DNA of 64,000 bases from Exiguobacterium aurantiacum (GCF_001766415.1 NZ_MKXO01000001.1:1-64000); one strand, 5' to 3'. Numbered from the stretch's first letter, positions 43,066 to 52,480 are shown. Program-made: numbers and translations. The notes: generated by a model not told the origin, from the sequence alone.

Positions 43066-44586
43066 ATGGACACAACCATTTTAGTCAGTATTATCGTCGG
43101 AGTGATTTTGCTCGCCTTGATCTTCGTGTTTGTCTTGAAATATCGTACAGTCGGACCGGATGAGGCGCTCATCGTCACCGGGAGCTACTTAGGTAAAAAG
43201 AACGTCCACAGTGACGCTTCCGGTAACCGCGTCAAAATCATCCGCGGCGGCGGGGCGTTCGTCTTGCCAGTATTTCAACAAGCGGAACCGCTCAGTTTGC
43301 TCTCGAGCAAGCTCGAAGTAACGACGCCTGAAGTATATACCGAGCAAGGAGTCCCGGTCATGGCTGATGGGACGGCCATCATTAAAATCGGCGGCTCGAT
43401 CAGTGAGATTGCGACAGCGGCCGAACAATTCCTCGGCAAACCGAAAATCGAGCGTGAGAACGAGGCGAAAGAAGTGCTCGAGGGTCACCTTCGTTCGATC
43501 CTCGGTTCGATGACAGTCGAAGAGATTTATAAAAACCGCGACAAGTTCTCGCAAGAAGTGCAACGTGTCGCCTCGCAAGATTTAGCGAAGATGGGCCTCG
43601 TCATCGTCTCGTTCACGATTAAAGACGTGCGGGATAAGAACGGATACCTCGAGTCGCTCGGGAAGCCACGGATCGCCCAAGTAAAACGTGACGCCGACAT
43701 CGCCACGGCCGAAGCGGATAAAGAAACGCGCATCAAACAAGCGGAAGCGATGAAGGACGCGAGGAAAGCGGAGCTTGAACGAAACTCTGAAATCGCGGAA
43801 GCGGAAAAAGAGAACCAACTCCGCATCGCCGACTACCGCCGCGAGCAAGATGTCGCTAAAGCACGGGCTGACCAATCGTACGAGCTTGAAGAAGCCAAAG
43901 CCAAACAAGAAGTCACAGAGCAACAGATGCAAGTTCAAATCATCGAGCGTCAAAAGCAAATCGAGCTCGAAGAGAAAGAAATCATGCGTCGTGAAAAGCA
44001 ATATGATTCAGAAGTGAAGAAAAAAGCCGACGCCGACCGCTATGCGATCGAACAGGCTGCGGAAGCTGATAAAGCGCGTCAAATCGCCGCAGCAGATGCC
44101 GGGAAGTACCGCATCGAGGCCGAGGCGAAAGCCGATGCCGAACGCGTCCGTCTCGCTGGTGTCGCCGAAGCCGATGCTGAACGGGCGAAAGGGGAAGCAG
44201 AGGCCGATATTATTCGTCTTACTGGTCTCGCCGAAGCCGAAGCGAAACAAAAGATCGCCGAGGCGTTCGAACAGTACGGTCAAGCCGCCATTCTCGACAT
44301 GGTCGTCAAGATGCTTCCTGACTACGCGAAGCAAATTGCGGCACCGCTCGGTAACATCGACCAAATCACGGTCGTCGATACGGGGAGCGGTAAAGACGGG
44401 GGAGCCGGGAAAGTCACGGGTTACGCGACTGATTTGATGGCTTCACTGCAGCAGACGCTCAAAGCGTCGTCTGGCATCGATATGAAAGACTTGCTCGACA
44501 ATTTTGCCGGAAAAGGCAACGTGCCGACCTCACCGACTGCTGAACGGAAGTTGACGGAAACGACCGTCGCGGCGTCAGAAGAATAA
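43066..44586 (+). CDS. floT: Flotillin (FloT)
   Basis: 506 residues. N-terminal membrane hairpin (about 5-23), PHB/SPFH domain (about 28-215), then a long coiled coil rich in Glu-Ala repeats (KAELERNSEIAEAEKENQL; AEADAERAKGEAEADII), and a C-terminal acidic tail. Scaffolds ordered membrane domains with effects on signalling and fluidity in Bacillus. Operon of coiled coil, NfeD and flotillin resembles yuaF-floT with an extra front gene. Confidence 0.93.
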   Translation: MDTTILVSIIVGVILLALIFVFVLKYRTVGPDEALIVTGSYLGKKNVHSDASGNRVKIIRGGGAFVLPVFQQAEPLSLLSSKLEVTTPEVYTEQGVPVMADGTAIIKIGGSISEIATAAEQFLGKPKIERENEAKEVLEGHLRSILGSMTVEEIYKNRDKFSQEVQRVASQDLAKMGLVIVSFTIKDVRDKNGYLESLGKPRIAQVKRDADIATAEADKETRIKQAEAMKDARKAELERNSEIAEAEKENQLRIADYRREQDVAKARADQSYELEEAKAKQEVTEQQMQVQIIERQKQIELEEKEIMRREKQYDSEVKKKADADRYAIEQAAEADKARQIAAADAGKYRIEAEAKADAERVRLAGVAEADAERAKGEAEADIIRLTGLAEAEAKQKIAEAFEQYGQAAILDMVVKMLPDYAKQIAAPLGNIDQITVVDTGSGKDGGAGKVTGYATDLMASLQQTLKASSGIDMKDLLDNFAGKGNVPTSPTAERKLTETTVAASEE

Positions 44587-44594
44587 GTTGAATC

Positions 44595-44630
44595 AACAAG
44601 GCTGCAGGCAATCGTCTGCAGCCTTGTTTG
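44595..44630 (+). terminator. Terminator after floT
   Basis: Perfect 13-bp stem AACAAGGCTGCAG / CTGCAGCCTTGTT followed by a short T-run. Confidence 0.85.
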
Positions 44631-44685
44631 TCATGAAGTCGTCACGTTGTTCGAACAATTCCTTTAAATTTCAAAAGGTTTGACT

Positions 44686-44712
44686 TCAAATCCGGTGTAA
44701 ATCAGACGATAC
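44686..44712 (+). promoter_or_regulatory. SigD-like (motility) promoter
   Basis: TCAA (44686-44689), 15 bases, then GACGATAC (44705-44712). Compared with the Bacillus SigD consensus TAAA-N15-GCCGATAT this is 3 of 4 and 6 of 8. It precedes a chemoreceptor operon, where such a promoter is expected. No good housekeeping promoter was found here. Confidence 0.45.
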
Positions 44713-44750
44713 ATGAGATGTCAGACCATTAGAGAGAGGAAGTACATGTT

Positions 44751-45722
44751 ATGAACAAAACAATTATAATCGGCGCATTGACGACTTGTATCGTTTGGCT
44801 ATCCGGGTGTCAGTCTGTCATCGATCAGCCCGAACAGACGGTCGAACCTCGCCAATCGATGGGTGTCGTCCTGTCTGACGTTGGTCTCGGGGACCAATCG
44901 TTCAGTGACGCTGCGATGCGTGGCATGGGGCAGTTACGAGAGACGGGAGATTGGTTCGTCGATTATCGAGAATTGGACGAGACCGAAACATACAAAGTAG
45001 GATTTGAGCAATTGGTCGAAGATGGACACGATGTGGTCGTCGGTCTCGGTTTCGCGAGTCAAACCGATCTAGAAACGGTGGCTTCAAAGCACCCAGATCA
45101 ACAATTTGCCTTAGTCGACGCGGTATCGACGTTACCAAACGTCATCTCGGTCACGTTCGAAGAGACAGAAGGCAGCGCGTTGGCCGGTGCGGTCGCGGGA
45201 CTTGAAACCGAGTCCGATAAAATCGGATTCATCGGAGGAGTCGACAACGAGTTGATCCAGAAATTTGGAACCGGGTTCGAGTTAGGGGCGAAAAGCGTGA
45301 ACGAGGACGTCGAAATGATCGTCGACTACGCGAACGATTTCGCCTCGCCTGAGATCGGACGGAAATTGGCGGAAAAACAGATTGCCGCAGGGGCCGACGT
45401 GCTCTACGCTGCGGCCGGTCTGACCGGTGTCGGTGTACTCGAGACGGCTGAACGAAACGGGATCAAGGCGATCGGAGTCGACAGCGATCAATCGATGATC
45501 GCACCCGATGCGGTCATCACGTCGATGTTAAAGCAAGTCGACTTGGCCATCGTCAAGATCGCGGACAGTCTTCAAACAGAAGCAATCAACAACCATATCG
45601 AACTCGGAATCGAAGAGGGCGGTATCGGGCTAGCAGCGCTGCGCCGTGTGCAATGGACCGATGAAGAGACAGAGCAGTTTGAAGCGGTTCAGAAACGGTT
45701 GCTGGAGGGGACGTTACAATGA
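44751..45722 (+). CDS. BMP-family substrate-binding lipoprotein
   Basis: 323 residues. Signal peptide with lipobox LSGC (Cys20), so anchored outside the membrane. The body is of the BMP/PnrA type, periplasmic-binding fold: [57 protein letters not shown] and [19 protein letters not shown]. PnrA-like proteins bind purine nucleosides. No ABC permease or ATPase follows; instead its stop overlaps the start of a chemoreceptor by four bases, pointing to a sensing role. Confidence 0.85.
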   Translation: MNKTIIIGALTTCIVWLSGCQSVIDQPEQTVEPRQSMGVVLSDVGLGDQSFSDAAMRGMGQLRETGDWFVDYRELDETETYKVGFEQLVEDGHDVVVGLGFASQTDLETVASKHPDQQFALVDAVSTLPNVISVTFEETEGSALAGAVAGLETESDKIGFIGGVDNELIQKFGTGFELGAKSVNEDVEMIVDYANDFASPEIGRKLAEKQIAAGADVLYAAAGLTGVGVLETAERNGIKAIGVDSDQSMIAPDAVITSMLKQVDLAIVKIADSLQTEAINNHIELGIEEGGIGLAALRRVQWTDEETEQFEAVQKRLLEGTLQ

Positions 45723-47362
45723 CTTTACGCAAACGCTTTATCTTCTCGACCGTATTCACGGTCTTACTCATCGTTTTGATGATGAGTTATGTATTGACGA
45801 CGTTGAACCGGTTGCAGACGTACAATGAGCAATACGGAACCCAGATGATCGAGTTATCTCAACTCGAGACGTCACTTTTGCAAGAACAATCCCTTTGGAC
45901 GTCGCTCGGTGAACAGATGAGTCAATCGACACTGACGCAGCTCGAGCGGATTCGTGCCACGAACACGGAGACGTTCCAAGAGATGAATCAAACCTATTTG
46001 ATCGATGAGTTTTCAACTCACCTTGACCGAGCCACAGCTAAATATGAGCGCATTGGAGCAAATATTGAAACGGCTCAAGCAGGCGGCATTGCTGCCCGGA
46101 TTCAAGCGGCGAAACTAGAAGGGGTCTTGAACGACGTGAACACGTTGTTGTTAAAAAACGGAACGTTTTACGAGGCGTTGCAAAAAGAAGCGGCCGACGA
46201 GACGAAGCGCCTGTTCCTCGTCTCAATCTTGTTGACGGTGTTCGTCGTCACGGTGTTAAGCCTGTACAACTTCTTCTTCGCCCGCTCGATCACACTTCCG
46301 CTCGAACGGAACGTGAAAGCAGCCGAGGCAATCGCGGCCGGGCATTTGATCACGTTGCCGGATTCAACGCGACGCGATGAGATCGGCCGACTAGAACGCG
46401 CCATGCGAGATATGACGGCGTCGCTTCAAACCGTGATCGGCTCGATCCGGGTCACGTCGGTCAAAGTGAATGAGATGACAGAGACGGCCGCCGCTGAAAA
46501 TGAAGCAGTCGCGAGTACGACGTCAAACATCACGAACGCGGTCGATGAGATGGCGAACGGGGCCCAATCGATCGCGACTGAACTTCAAGAGACGCTCGAG
46601 TCGGTCGGGATCATGGCGACATCGTTCGAGACGAGCTTGAACCAGACGAAACAAACGACCGAAGAGACGACCGAGATGACGCGCGAAGTGGCGGCCGGAA
46701 TCGAGACGTTGACGGATCAAGAACATATTCTACGGCGCTCGAGCGAGCGGAATCAATCGCTCGTCGAACGGATGGACCAGTTCGCGAGAAAAACAGAAGA
46801 AATCGAGAAGATGGCAAAACTTGTCGAAGACGTTGCCGCCCAAACGAATTTACTTGCCTTGAACGCCGCGATCGAAGCCGCACGAGCCGGTGAGGCCGGA
46901 CGAGGTTTTGCTGTCGTCGCGAGTGAAGTGAAGAAATTGGCTGAGGAGAGTAATGTGGCGACGCGCTCGATCTTCGGGGTCGTCCAAACGATTCGGGACG
47001 AGGTCGGCAATTTGACAGACATGGTCGAAGAGTCGAGCCACGAGCAAACGGCGCAACTTCAAGCGTTCGGACTGACGAAGCAAGCGTTCACACGCATCCA
47101 TGATCGGACCGATCACGTGGCCTCGTTCGTGGGCACGATCGAACAAGAAATGGTCGCTTCGAGCCGTGAAGTCACGAACGTGTTGAAACGCGTCGAAGAA
47201 GTGAGTGGTGTGACCGAAGAATTAGCAGCCGGTAACGAAGAAGTCGCCGCCTCGATGAAAGAGCAACAGGCAAGCTTTGATCAAATCTTTGCCTTGATGC
47301 AAGAGCTAGAAGGACAAGCCGCCTCACTGGCGAGCCAAGTTCAACATTTTGAAGAGCAATGA
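45719..47362 (+). CDS. Methyl-accepting chemotaxis protein
   Basis: 547 residues. Membrane span about 8-28, an extracellular four-helix-type sensor (about 30-160), second span about 164-186, HAMP ([22 protein letters not shown]), then the long signalling coiled coil with the conserved tip ([24 protein letters not shown]) and methylation-type Glu/Gln heptads. Overlaps the lipoprotein gene by ATGA, so both are made together; the lipoprotein may be its ligand-binding partner. Confidence 0.93.
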   Translation: MTLRKRFIFSTVFTVLLIVLMMSYVLTTLNRLQTYNEQYGTQMIELSQLETSLLQEQSLWTSLGEQMSQSTLTQLERIRATNTETFQEMNQTYLIDEFSTHLDRATAKYERIGANIETAQAGGIAARIQAAKLEGVLNDVNTLLLKNGTFYEALQKEAADETKRLFLVSILLTVFVVTVLSLYNFFFARSITLPLERNVKAAEAIAAGHLITLPDSTRRDEIGRLERAMRDMTASLQTVIGSIRVTSVKVNEMTETAAAENEAVASTTSNITNAVDEMANGAQSIATELQETLESVGIMATSFETSLNQTKQTTEETTEMTREVAAGIETLTDQEHILRRSSERNQSLVERMDQFARKTEEIEKMAKLVEDVAAQTNLLALNAAIEAARAGEAGRGFAVVASEVKKLAEESNVATRSIFGVVQTIRDEVGNLTDMVEESSHEQTAQLQAFGLTKQAFTRIHDRTDHVASFVGTIEQEMVASSREVTNVLKRVEEVSGVTEELAAGNEEVAASMKEQQASFDQIFALMQELEGQAASLASQVQHFEEQ

Positions 47363-47388
47363 GACAAGTTTCGGCTTGTCTCTTTTTT
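47361..47388 (+). terminator. Terminator after the chemoreceptor
   Basis: GAGACAAG pairs with CTTGTCTC around TTTCGG, followed by six T. Confidence 0.88.
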
Positions 47389-47523
47389 GCGTTCCGATAC
47401 GTCATCGATCCGTGGGTGAACGGTCAAGCATTGCGACCGCATCTAGCAACTAGGACTTGAGCGTGAGCCGGCTATTTCTCGCATACTAATGAAGAGACAT
47501 TCGTTTATGTGGGGGGGAACGAT

Positions 47524-48075
47524 ATGGAGAAGTGGAAACGGTATGTCGTCGCGTTGCTCGTCATCTTGTTCGTCGGTGTCGGCTATATGTTCTATTCGAA
47601 AGAGCCGGAAACGACGATGGTCGAGGAGTTTACGACGGTGGAGGAAGCAGAGGCGGGCCCGGTGACAGAAGTTGTCGTCTACGTCACAGGAGCGGTCGAA
47701 GCGCCCGACACGTATACGATGCCGCAAGGGGCTAGAGTCGGGGACGTCTTGTCTCTCGCCGTGTTGACGGACGAAGCTGACCCTGAACAGCTGAATTTAG
47801 CCCAATTGCTCGTAGACGGCACGAAAATCACGGTACCGAAACAAGGAGAGGCCGTTGCAGTCCCGGAAACCGATACGACGAACGGCATTCACGTCAACAG
47901 TGCGACGAAAGAAGAGTTGATGACCGTCCCCGGGATCGGTCCGGCCAAAGCGGACGCTATTTTGAACTATTTGAAAGAAAACGGTCCATTTAAATCGTAC
48001 GACGAGCTCGGGAACGTCAAAGGGTTCGGTGAGAAAACGCTCGAGAGCATGGAAGGCTATTTGTTGGTCCCGTGA
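47524..48075 (+). CDS. comEA: Competence DNA receptor ComEA
   Basis: 183 residues from ATG 47524 (site GGGGGGGAAC). Membrane anchor (about 7-23), an acidic linker, a SLBB-type domain (VVYVTGAVEAPDTYTMPQGARVGD), then the DNA-binding helix-hairpin-helix pair (IHVNSATKEELMTVPGIGPAKADAI, FKSYDELGNVKGFGEKTLE). Binds incoming double-stranded DNA outside the membrane. comEC follows at once; comEB is missing between them. Confidence 0.93.
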   Translation: MEKWKRYVVALLVILFVGVGYMFYSKEPETTMVEEFTTVEEAEAGPVTEVVVYVTGAVEAPDTYTMPQGARVGDVLSLAVLTDEADPEQLNLAQLLVDGTKITVPKQGEAVAVPETDTTNGIHVNSATKEELMTVPGIGPAKADAILNYLKENGPFKSYDELGNVKGFGEKTLESMEGYLLVP

Positions 48076-48076
48076 T

Positions 48077-50209
48077 ATGCCGATCTATCCATTGATCCCG
48101 ATTGGTCTATTCATTGCTTGGAAGTCCGGGGCTTTTGGTGTCGTGCTCTTGTTCGGGCTAGCCTTGTTCCTGACGTGGCGTCGGCAAGCGGTCTACACAC
48201 ATGTCGGTGCGATCTCACTCGTTTTCCTAGTCCTGTTACAAAGTTCTGACCCAGCGGTACATGAAGCCGGGGACTCAGTCTTCGCCATCGAGAGCCGACG
48301 CGACAACGGTCAATCGGTTCGACTCTATGGTGAATCGAACGGGATGTCTGGGGTCTTGATCGGGCGCGACGTCGAGCTCGGGCGGCCGGGTGAGACGTGT
48401 CTCGTCACGTTCGAACCAGTCCCTTTTTCACCGCTTCGAAATACAGGAGGTTTTGACGAGGCGAAATGGGCGCACGGAGCTGGATTGTCTTTTAAAGGGA
48501 AGGATGTCCATGTCGAGCGGTGTCGACCGAGTGACGGATTAAATGGGCGCATGCTGCGCTGGAAAGAACGTCAGCTCGAACGGATCGAAGCGACGCACCG
48601 TCCGGACGTGGCGCTTTATATGGAAGCGTTACTGTTTGGTGAGAGCCGATTGCTCGACGAGGAGACATCGTTCTCCTATCGTGTGACGGGTCTGCTTCAT
48701 TTACTCGTCATTTCCGGGTCCCACATCGCCTTGCTCGTGTTTATGCTCAGGTGGATGTTTCGTCCGTTGCCGCTTCATCGGGAGACGAAACTTGGCCTCG
48801 TGATCGTCTGCGTGACCGCGTTCGGTTGGCTGACCGGATTTTCGCCGCCGGTGGCACGAGCCGTGCTTGTCGCTGACGTCGTGCTCGTCTTGTCGCTATG
48901 CGGTCAGACGATTCGCGACCCGGTTCGTATGCTCAGTTGGTGTGCGGCAGCCTTGTTAGCCGTTCAACCGTACTTGCTATGGAATCTCGGGTTTCAATTG
49001 ACAGTCGGTATGACCTTGTTTTTGCTTTTGACACGGTCGATGTGGACAAATCTGTTCAGCGTAGCGCTTTATGCCCAATGGTTCGGTTTAATTTTTTTAT
49101 GGCAAATCCAGCCGGTCATCTCAATCTTTGCTCCGGTGTACAACGTGATTGCCGGATTGTTGATTTCCTGGGCGATCCTTCCGCTTGCACTCGTCACTTA
49201 TGTGATGCCGCAGTTCGAACCGACGCTCTATCCGATTCTCGACGGGTTGAACGGGATGTTTCAGATGCATCATACGTATCGTCCGTGGGTCCCGTTGCAC
49301 GACATCACATTTTGGCATGCGGTCTATTTGTTCGTGTTGCTCGGGGTCGGATTGATTCTGTTAGATAAGAAACGAGCGGTCGGATGGGTCATTGCGGCAG
49401 TTTCGCTGCTTGCGTTGCACGTCTGGTTAGAATGGTCGGAGGAGCCGCGGGTGACGTTTTTAGACGTCGGGCAAGGGGACGCCATCGTCGTCGAGCAAGC
49501 CGGCATCACCGGTGTCATCGATGTCGGCGGCGTGTTTCAACATCCGGATGAGCAGAAACGGTCGACGTTCGACCCGGGTGCCGATGTCGTCGTCCCTTAC
49601 ATATGGAAACGAGGCGAGACCCGACTTGATTTCATTTTGCTGACGCATGCCGACCATGACCATATCGGTGGGCTGACGGGCGTGCTTGATCTGATTCCGG
49701 TCGAGGAAGTATGGATCGCGGCGGAAGTGGCCGATGAAACGAAGCGGCGGGCGTTAGTCGACGAGCTCGAACCGTATGACGTGAACGTGCGGTTGTTAGA
49801 AGCAGGAGAGCGGCCTTATCCATGGATGTGGGTCGTCACACCGGTTGATGCGGGTGAGGACGAGAATGCGAATTCAGTGTCGGTTTTTATGAAAGTCGGA
49901 GACTTGTCCTATTTATTGACGGGTGACTTACCGGAGGCGAACGAGCGGTTGATCCCGACTGTCGACGTCGATGTGTTCAAACTAGGCCATCACGGGGCCG
50001 AAACGTCTTCCGGTGCTGACTTGATCGCTCGCATCGATCCAGAGTTTGTGGTCGTCAGCGTCGGCGCCAACAATCGATACGGTCATCCTCATCCAGACAC
50101 GCTCGCCCGTATTCAGGGAAGGCGGTTGTTGCGGACGGATGAGGACGGGATGGTCGTCTGTGAGCGGGGAGGGTGTCAGGGGAGCGTGAGAAGGGCAGTC
50201 AGGCCATGA
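48077..50209 (+). CDS. comEC: DNA uptake channel ComEC
   Basis: 710 residues from ATG 48077, one base after the comEA stop; it has a poor ribosome site of its own, so it probably depends on comEA translation. N-terminal spans, the OB-like extracellular domain, the competence core (LLHLLVISGSHIALLVFML, about 210-230) with many spans, and a C-terminal metallo-beta-lactamase domain (DVGQGDAIVV, LLTHADHDHIGG, LTGDLPEANE, GHHGAETSS). Probably degrades one strand and passes the other into the cell. Confidence 0.93.
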   Translation: MPIYPLIPIGLFIAWKSGAFGVVLLFGLALFLTWRRQAVYTHVGAISLVFLVLLQSSDPAVHEAGDSVFAIESRRDNGQSVRLYGESNGMSGVLIGRDVELGRPGETCLVTFEPVPFSPLRNTGGFDEAKWAHGAGLSFKGKDVHVERCRPSDGLNGRMLRWKERQLERIEATHRPDVALYMEALLFGESRLLDEETSFSYRVTGLLHLLVISGSHIALLVFMLRWMFRPLPLHRETKLGLVIVCVTAFGWLTGFSPPVARAVLVADVVLVLSLCGQTIRDPVRMLSWCAAALLAVQPYLLWNLGFQLTVGMTLFLLLTRSMWTNLFSVALYAQWFGLIFLWQIQPVISIFAPVYNVIAGLLISWAILPLALVTYVMPQFEPTLYPILDGLNGMFQMHHTYRPWVPLHDITFWHAVYLFVLLGVGLILLDKKRAVGWVIAAVSLLALHVWLEWSEEPRVTFLDVGQGDAIVVEQAGITGVIDVGGVFQHPDEQKRSTFDPGADVVVPYIWKRGETRLDFILLTHADHDHIGGLTGVLDLIPVEEVWIAAEVADETKRRALVDELEPYDVNVRLLEAGERPYPWMWVVTPVDAGEDENANSVSVFMKVGDLSYLLTGDLPEANERLIPTVDVDVFKLGHHGAETSSGADLIARIDPEFVVVSVGANNRYGHPHPDTLARIQGRRLLRTDEDGMVVCERGGCQGSVRRAVRP

Positions 50210-50226
50210 AAACTATGATAAACTAA

Positions 50227-50257
50227 AAAGCGATTGCTCCCCCGGGGCAATCGCTTT
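50227..50257. terminator. Two-way terminator between comEC and yqzM
   Basis: AAAGCGATTGC pairs with GCAATCGCTTT around a 9-base GC-rich loop; serves both convergent genes. Confidence 0.82.
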
Positions 50258-50262
50258 ACGAC

Positions 50263-50427
50263 TTAAAGACTTAAGAATTTGATGAGAACACCGATTGCGA
50301 AAATCGTGACGAAAAAGCCGAACGGGACGATGAAGCCGATTGCTGAATCGATGGCATCGTTACGTTTGCACTGCACGTCGTTCTCAAACGGGTTTTCGCT
50401 TTGCGGGCGAACCGAGTTAATATGCAT
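50263..50427 (-). CDS. yqzM: YqzM-like small membrane protein
   Basis: 54 residues from ATG 50427, which follows AAGGAGGGACTC; a much longer frame in the same phase upstream lacks support. Acidic N-terminus (FENDVQCKRNDAIDSAIGF) then one span (about 28-50). Size, sequence pattern and position between comEC and holA match Bacillus YqzM, function unknown. It was missed as a separate gene because its frame opens farther upstream. Confidence 0.78.
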   Translation of the reverse strand: MHINSVRPQSENPFENDVQCKRNDAIDSAIGFIVPFGFFVTIFAIGVLIKFLSL

Positions 50428-50527
50428 AGTGAGTCCCTCCTTAAAATGGTTCCGTTCTAAGTATAGCGAATCAAAGAAGGATAATCTATGTTTTAGATAA
50501 GAATAAATTGTGAAAGTGGTGTGTGTG

Positions 50528-51529
50528 TTGAATGAACCGTGGTTGCACAACGGGAAGTTGTCGAACGTATACGTCCTGTACGGGACAGAGAAGTACTTGC
50601 TCGAGACGTGGGAACGAGAAATCGTCAAGGCGGCCAGTCCGTCCGGCGACAAATTTGACGTCATGCAGCTCGATTTACATGAAACGTCACTCGATACGGC
50701 GTTAGACGAAGCTGAAACGGTACCGTTCTTTAGTGACTACCGCACCGTCATCGTCAAACAGGCCCAATTTTTAACCGGCGCCAAAGAAAAACAAAAGCAA
50801 AATCTCGAGCGGTTGACCGAGTACGTGTTGCAGCCGGCGCCTTACTCGGTGCTCGTCTTCATCGTTGAAGCGGAAAAACTCGATGAGCGGAAGAAAGTCG
50901 TCAAGCGCTTGAAAGAGCGAGCCATCGTCCTCGAGGCGAAGAAGCCGAGCCAAAGTGAGCTCATGCGCTACGTCAATGACGAGCTGAACCGGCGCAGGCA
51001 GTCGATGGAGCGGACGACGGTCGAACGCTTGCTATTCCTTTGTCAAGACGACTGGGGCAAGCTCGTCCGGGAACTGGAGAAGCTCCAGCTCTATGCTGGC
51101 GACGGAGCCAACATCCCGCTTGAAATCGTCAACGATCTCGTGCCTCGGACGCTAGAGGACAACGTGTTCCAACTGTCCGAGTATTTGGTGGGACGACGGG
51201 CCGATTTGGCGCTGCGTCTCGTCCGTGATTTAGAAAAACAAGGCCAAGAACTGATCGGTCTCTTGGCGTTGCTCGCCCGTCAATATCGAAATATGTACCT
51301 CGCCAAGCAGTTGACCGAGAAAGGGTACGGCGAGAAGCAAATTGCCTCAAAAATTGGCGCCCACCCTTATACGGTGAAACTGGCGACGCAAGCGAGCCGT
51401 AACTTTTCAGAGGCACAGCTCGCCAAGGCGCTCACGCTCATCGCCGATGCGGACGAAGCGATGAAGACAGGACGGGGCGACAAGCAGATCGTGTTTGACA
51501 CGCTCGTCTGTCAATTAACATTACTGTGA
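50528..51529 (+). CDS. holA: DNA polymerase III delta subunit
   Basis: 333 residues from TTG 50528, six bases after AAGTGGTG; GTG 50510 in the same frame is possible but lacks a ribosome site. HolA is the clamp-loader subunit that opens the beta clamp. Typical start VYVLYGTEKYLLETWE, then RTVIVKQAQFLTG and LEDNVFQLSEYLVGRRADLALRLVRDLEKQGQE. Position beside comEC/yqzM and rpsT is as in Bacillus. Confidence 0.88.
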   Translation: MNEPWLHNGKLSNVYVLYGTEKYLLETWEREIVKAASPSGDKFDVMQLDLHETSLDTALDEAETVPFFSDYRTVIVKQAQFLTGAKEKQKQNLERLTEYVLQPAPYSVLVFIVEAEKLDERKKVVKRLKERAIVLEAKKPSQSELMRYVNDELNRRRQSMERTTVERLLFLCQDDWGKLVRELEKLQLYAGDGANIPLEIVNDLVPRTLEDNVFQLSEYLVGRRADLALRLVRDLEKQGQELIGLLALLARQYRNMYLAKQLTEKGYGEKQIASKIGAHPYTVKLATQASRNFSEAQLAKALTLIADADEAMKTGRGDKQIVFDTLVCQLTLL

Positions 51530-51538
51530 GGTGGTTGT

Positions 51539-51970
51539 ATGTTGCAACAAGTGTTGCTTGAAGAAGTGATCCCGCTCCGGCATGAAGTACTGCGTCCAGG
51601 TTTAGCCGTTTCGACGTGTTATTTTGACGGGGATGACGCCGAGTCGACCCGTCACTACGCCTGGGCTGAAGACGGGCGTATCTTATCGATTGCGACGGTG
51701 ATGCGACAAGGCCGGGAGCTGTCTGGCGAACGAGTTTCGTTTCAACTGCGCGGCATGGCCACCGATCCGGCCATCGCCGGGACGGGCATCGGATCTCGTT
51801 TCTTACAGGCGGTCCATCGTGAATTGAACGCTTCTTGGTGGTGTAACGCTCGCGAGGTCGCGGTCCGGTTTTACGAACGCAACGGCCTCGTCATCGTCGG
51901 GGATCCGTTCGAAATTGAAGGCATCGGGACACATTACGTCATGCTATACAAAAAAACAGCCGGCTCCTGA
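51539..51970 (+). CDS. GNAT-family N-acetyltransferase
   Basis: 143 residues, site GAGGTGG before ATG 51539. Acetyl-CoA-binding loop in GMATDPAIAGTGIGSRFLQAVH and the late strand CNAREVAVRFYERNGLVIVGDPFEIEGIGTHYVM fit the GNAT fold. Acceptor unknown. The overlap of its stop with the terminator loop shows compact packing with rpsT. Probably co-transcribed with holA. Confidence 0.82.
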   Translation: MLQQVLLEEVIPLRHEVLRPGLAVSTCYFDGDDAESTRHYAWAEDGRILSIATVMRQGRELSGERVSFQLRGMATDPAIAGTGIGSRFLQAVHRELNASWWCNAREVAVRFYERNGLVIVGDPFEIEGIGTHYVMLYKKTAGS

Positions 51971-51985
51971 ACGGAGGCGGCTGTT
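51955..51985. terminator. Two-way terminator between GNAT gene and rpsT
   Basis: AACAGCCGGCTCC pairs with GGAGGCGGCTGTT (one mismatch) around the TGAAC loop, which contains the GNAT stop. Confidence 0.8.
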
Positions 51986-52000
51986 TCGTTTGTTCTCTAA

Positions 52001-52261
52001 TTAGAGAGCTGCGATACGAGCTGCGAGACGTGATTTGTCACGACCTGCTTTGTTTTGGTGGATGAGACCTTTTGCTGCAGCTTTGTCGATTTTCTTCGTA
52101 GCGAGGACGAAAGCTTCTTGAGCTGCTTCTTTGTTTCCTTCGACGACGAGAGTATCGACACGTTTTACTGCTGTACGCATTGCTGCTTTCTCTTGCGAGT
52201 TAGCGACGCGACGTTTTTCAGAAGTTTTTGCACGTTTGATTGCTGATTTGATATTTGCCAT
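52001..52261 (-). CDS. rpsT: Ribosomal protein S20
   Basis: 86 residues, basic helical bundle: [35 protein letters not shown] is the family pattern. Binds 16S rRNA in the 30S subunit. The site CAGGAGGTG precedes ATG 52261. Faces away from lepA; the sporulation genes gpr and spoIIP that separate these two in Bacillus are absent. Confidence 0.96.
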   Translation of the reverse strand: MANIKSAIKRAKTSEKRRVANSQEKAAMRTAVKRVDTLVVEGNKEAAQEAFVLATKKIDKAAAKGLIHQNKAGRDKSRLAARIAAL

Positions 52262-52334
52262 GTTATTTCACCTCCTGAAACAAGAAAGTGTATGTTCTCA
52301 TTACTTCAAGTAATCATTCAACAGAACAAGCACA

Positions 52335-52363
52335 ATTGTAGCAAACGGTTATTCGAAAAGCAA
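52335..52363 (-). promoter_or_regulatory. rpsT promoter
   Basis: Minus-strand TTGCTT (52363-52358), 17 bp, TACAAT (52340-52335). The leader then has a palindrome ATTACTT-G-AAGTAAT (52314-52300). Confidence 0.65.
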
Positions 52364-52414
52364 CCACTTGATGATTATTCTGAAAACTATATGTGGTATT
52401 GTTGTAGTAGGTCG

Positions 52415-52443
52415 TACACATTAACTTAGGATTTTGATATAAT
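52415..52443 (+). promoter_or_regulatory. lepA promoter
   Basis: Extended -10 TGATATAAT (ends 52443) with weak -35 TACACA at 52415-52420, 17-bp spacer. Confidence 0.55.
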
Positions 52444-52480
52444 GACACGGTATGCATGAGAAGGATAGGTGAACCCATAT

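Noticed and set aside
47380-47523. ComK box upstream of comEA
   Set aside because: No AAAA-N5-TTTT pair at suitable distance was found.
50428-50664. Upstream extension of the yqzM frame to a 133-residue protein
   Set aside because: The internal ATG at 50427 has a strong ribosome site and the remaining 54 residues match a known small protein; the extension has no site and runs into holA.
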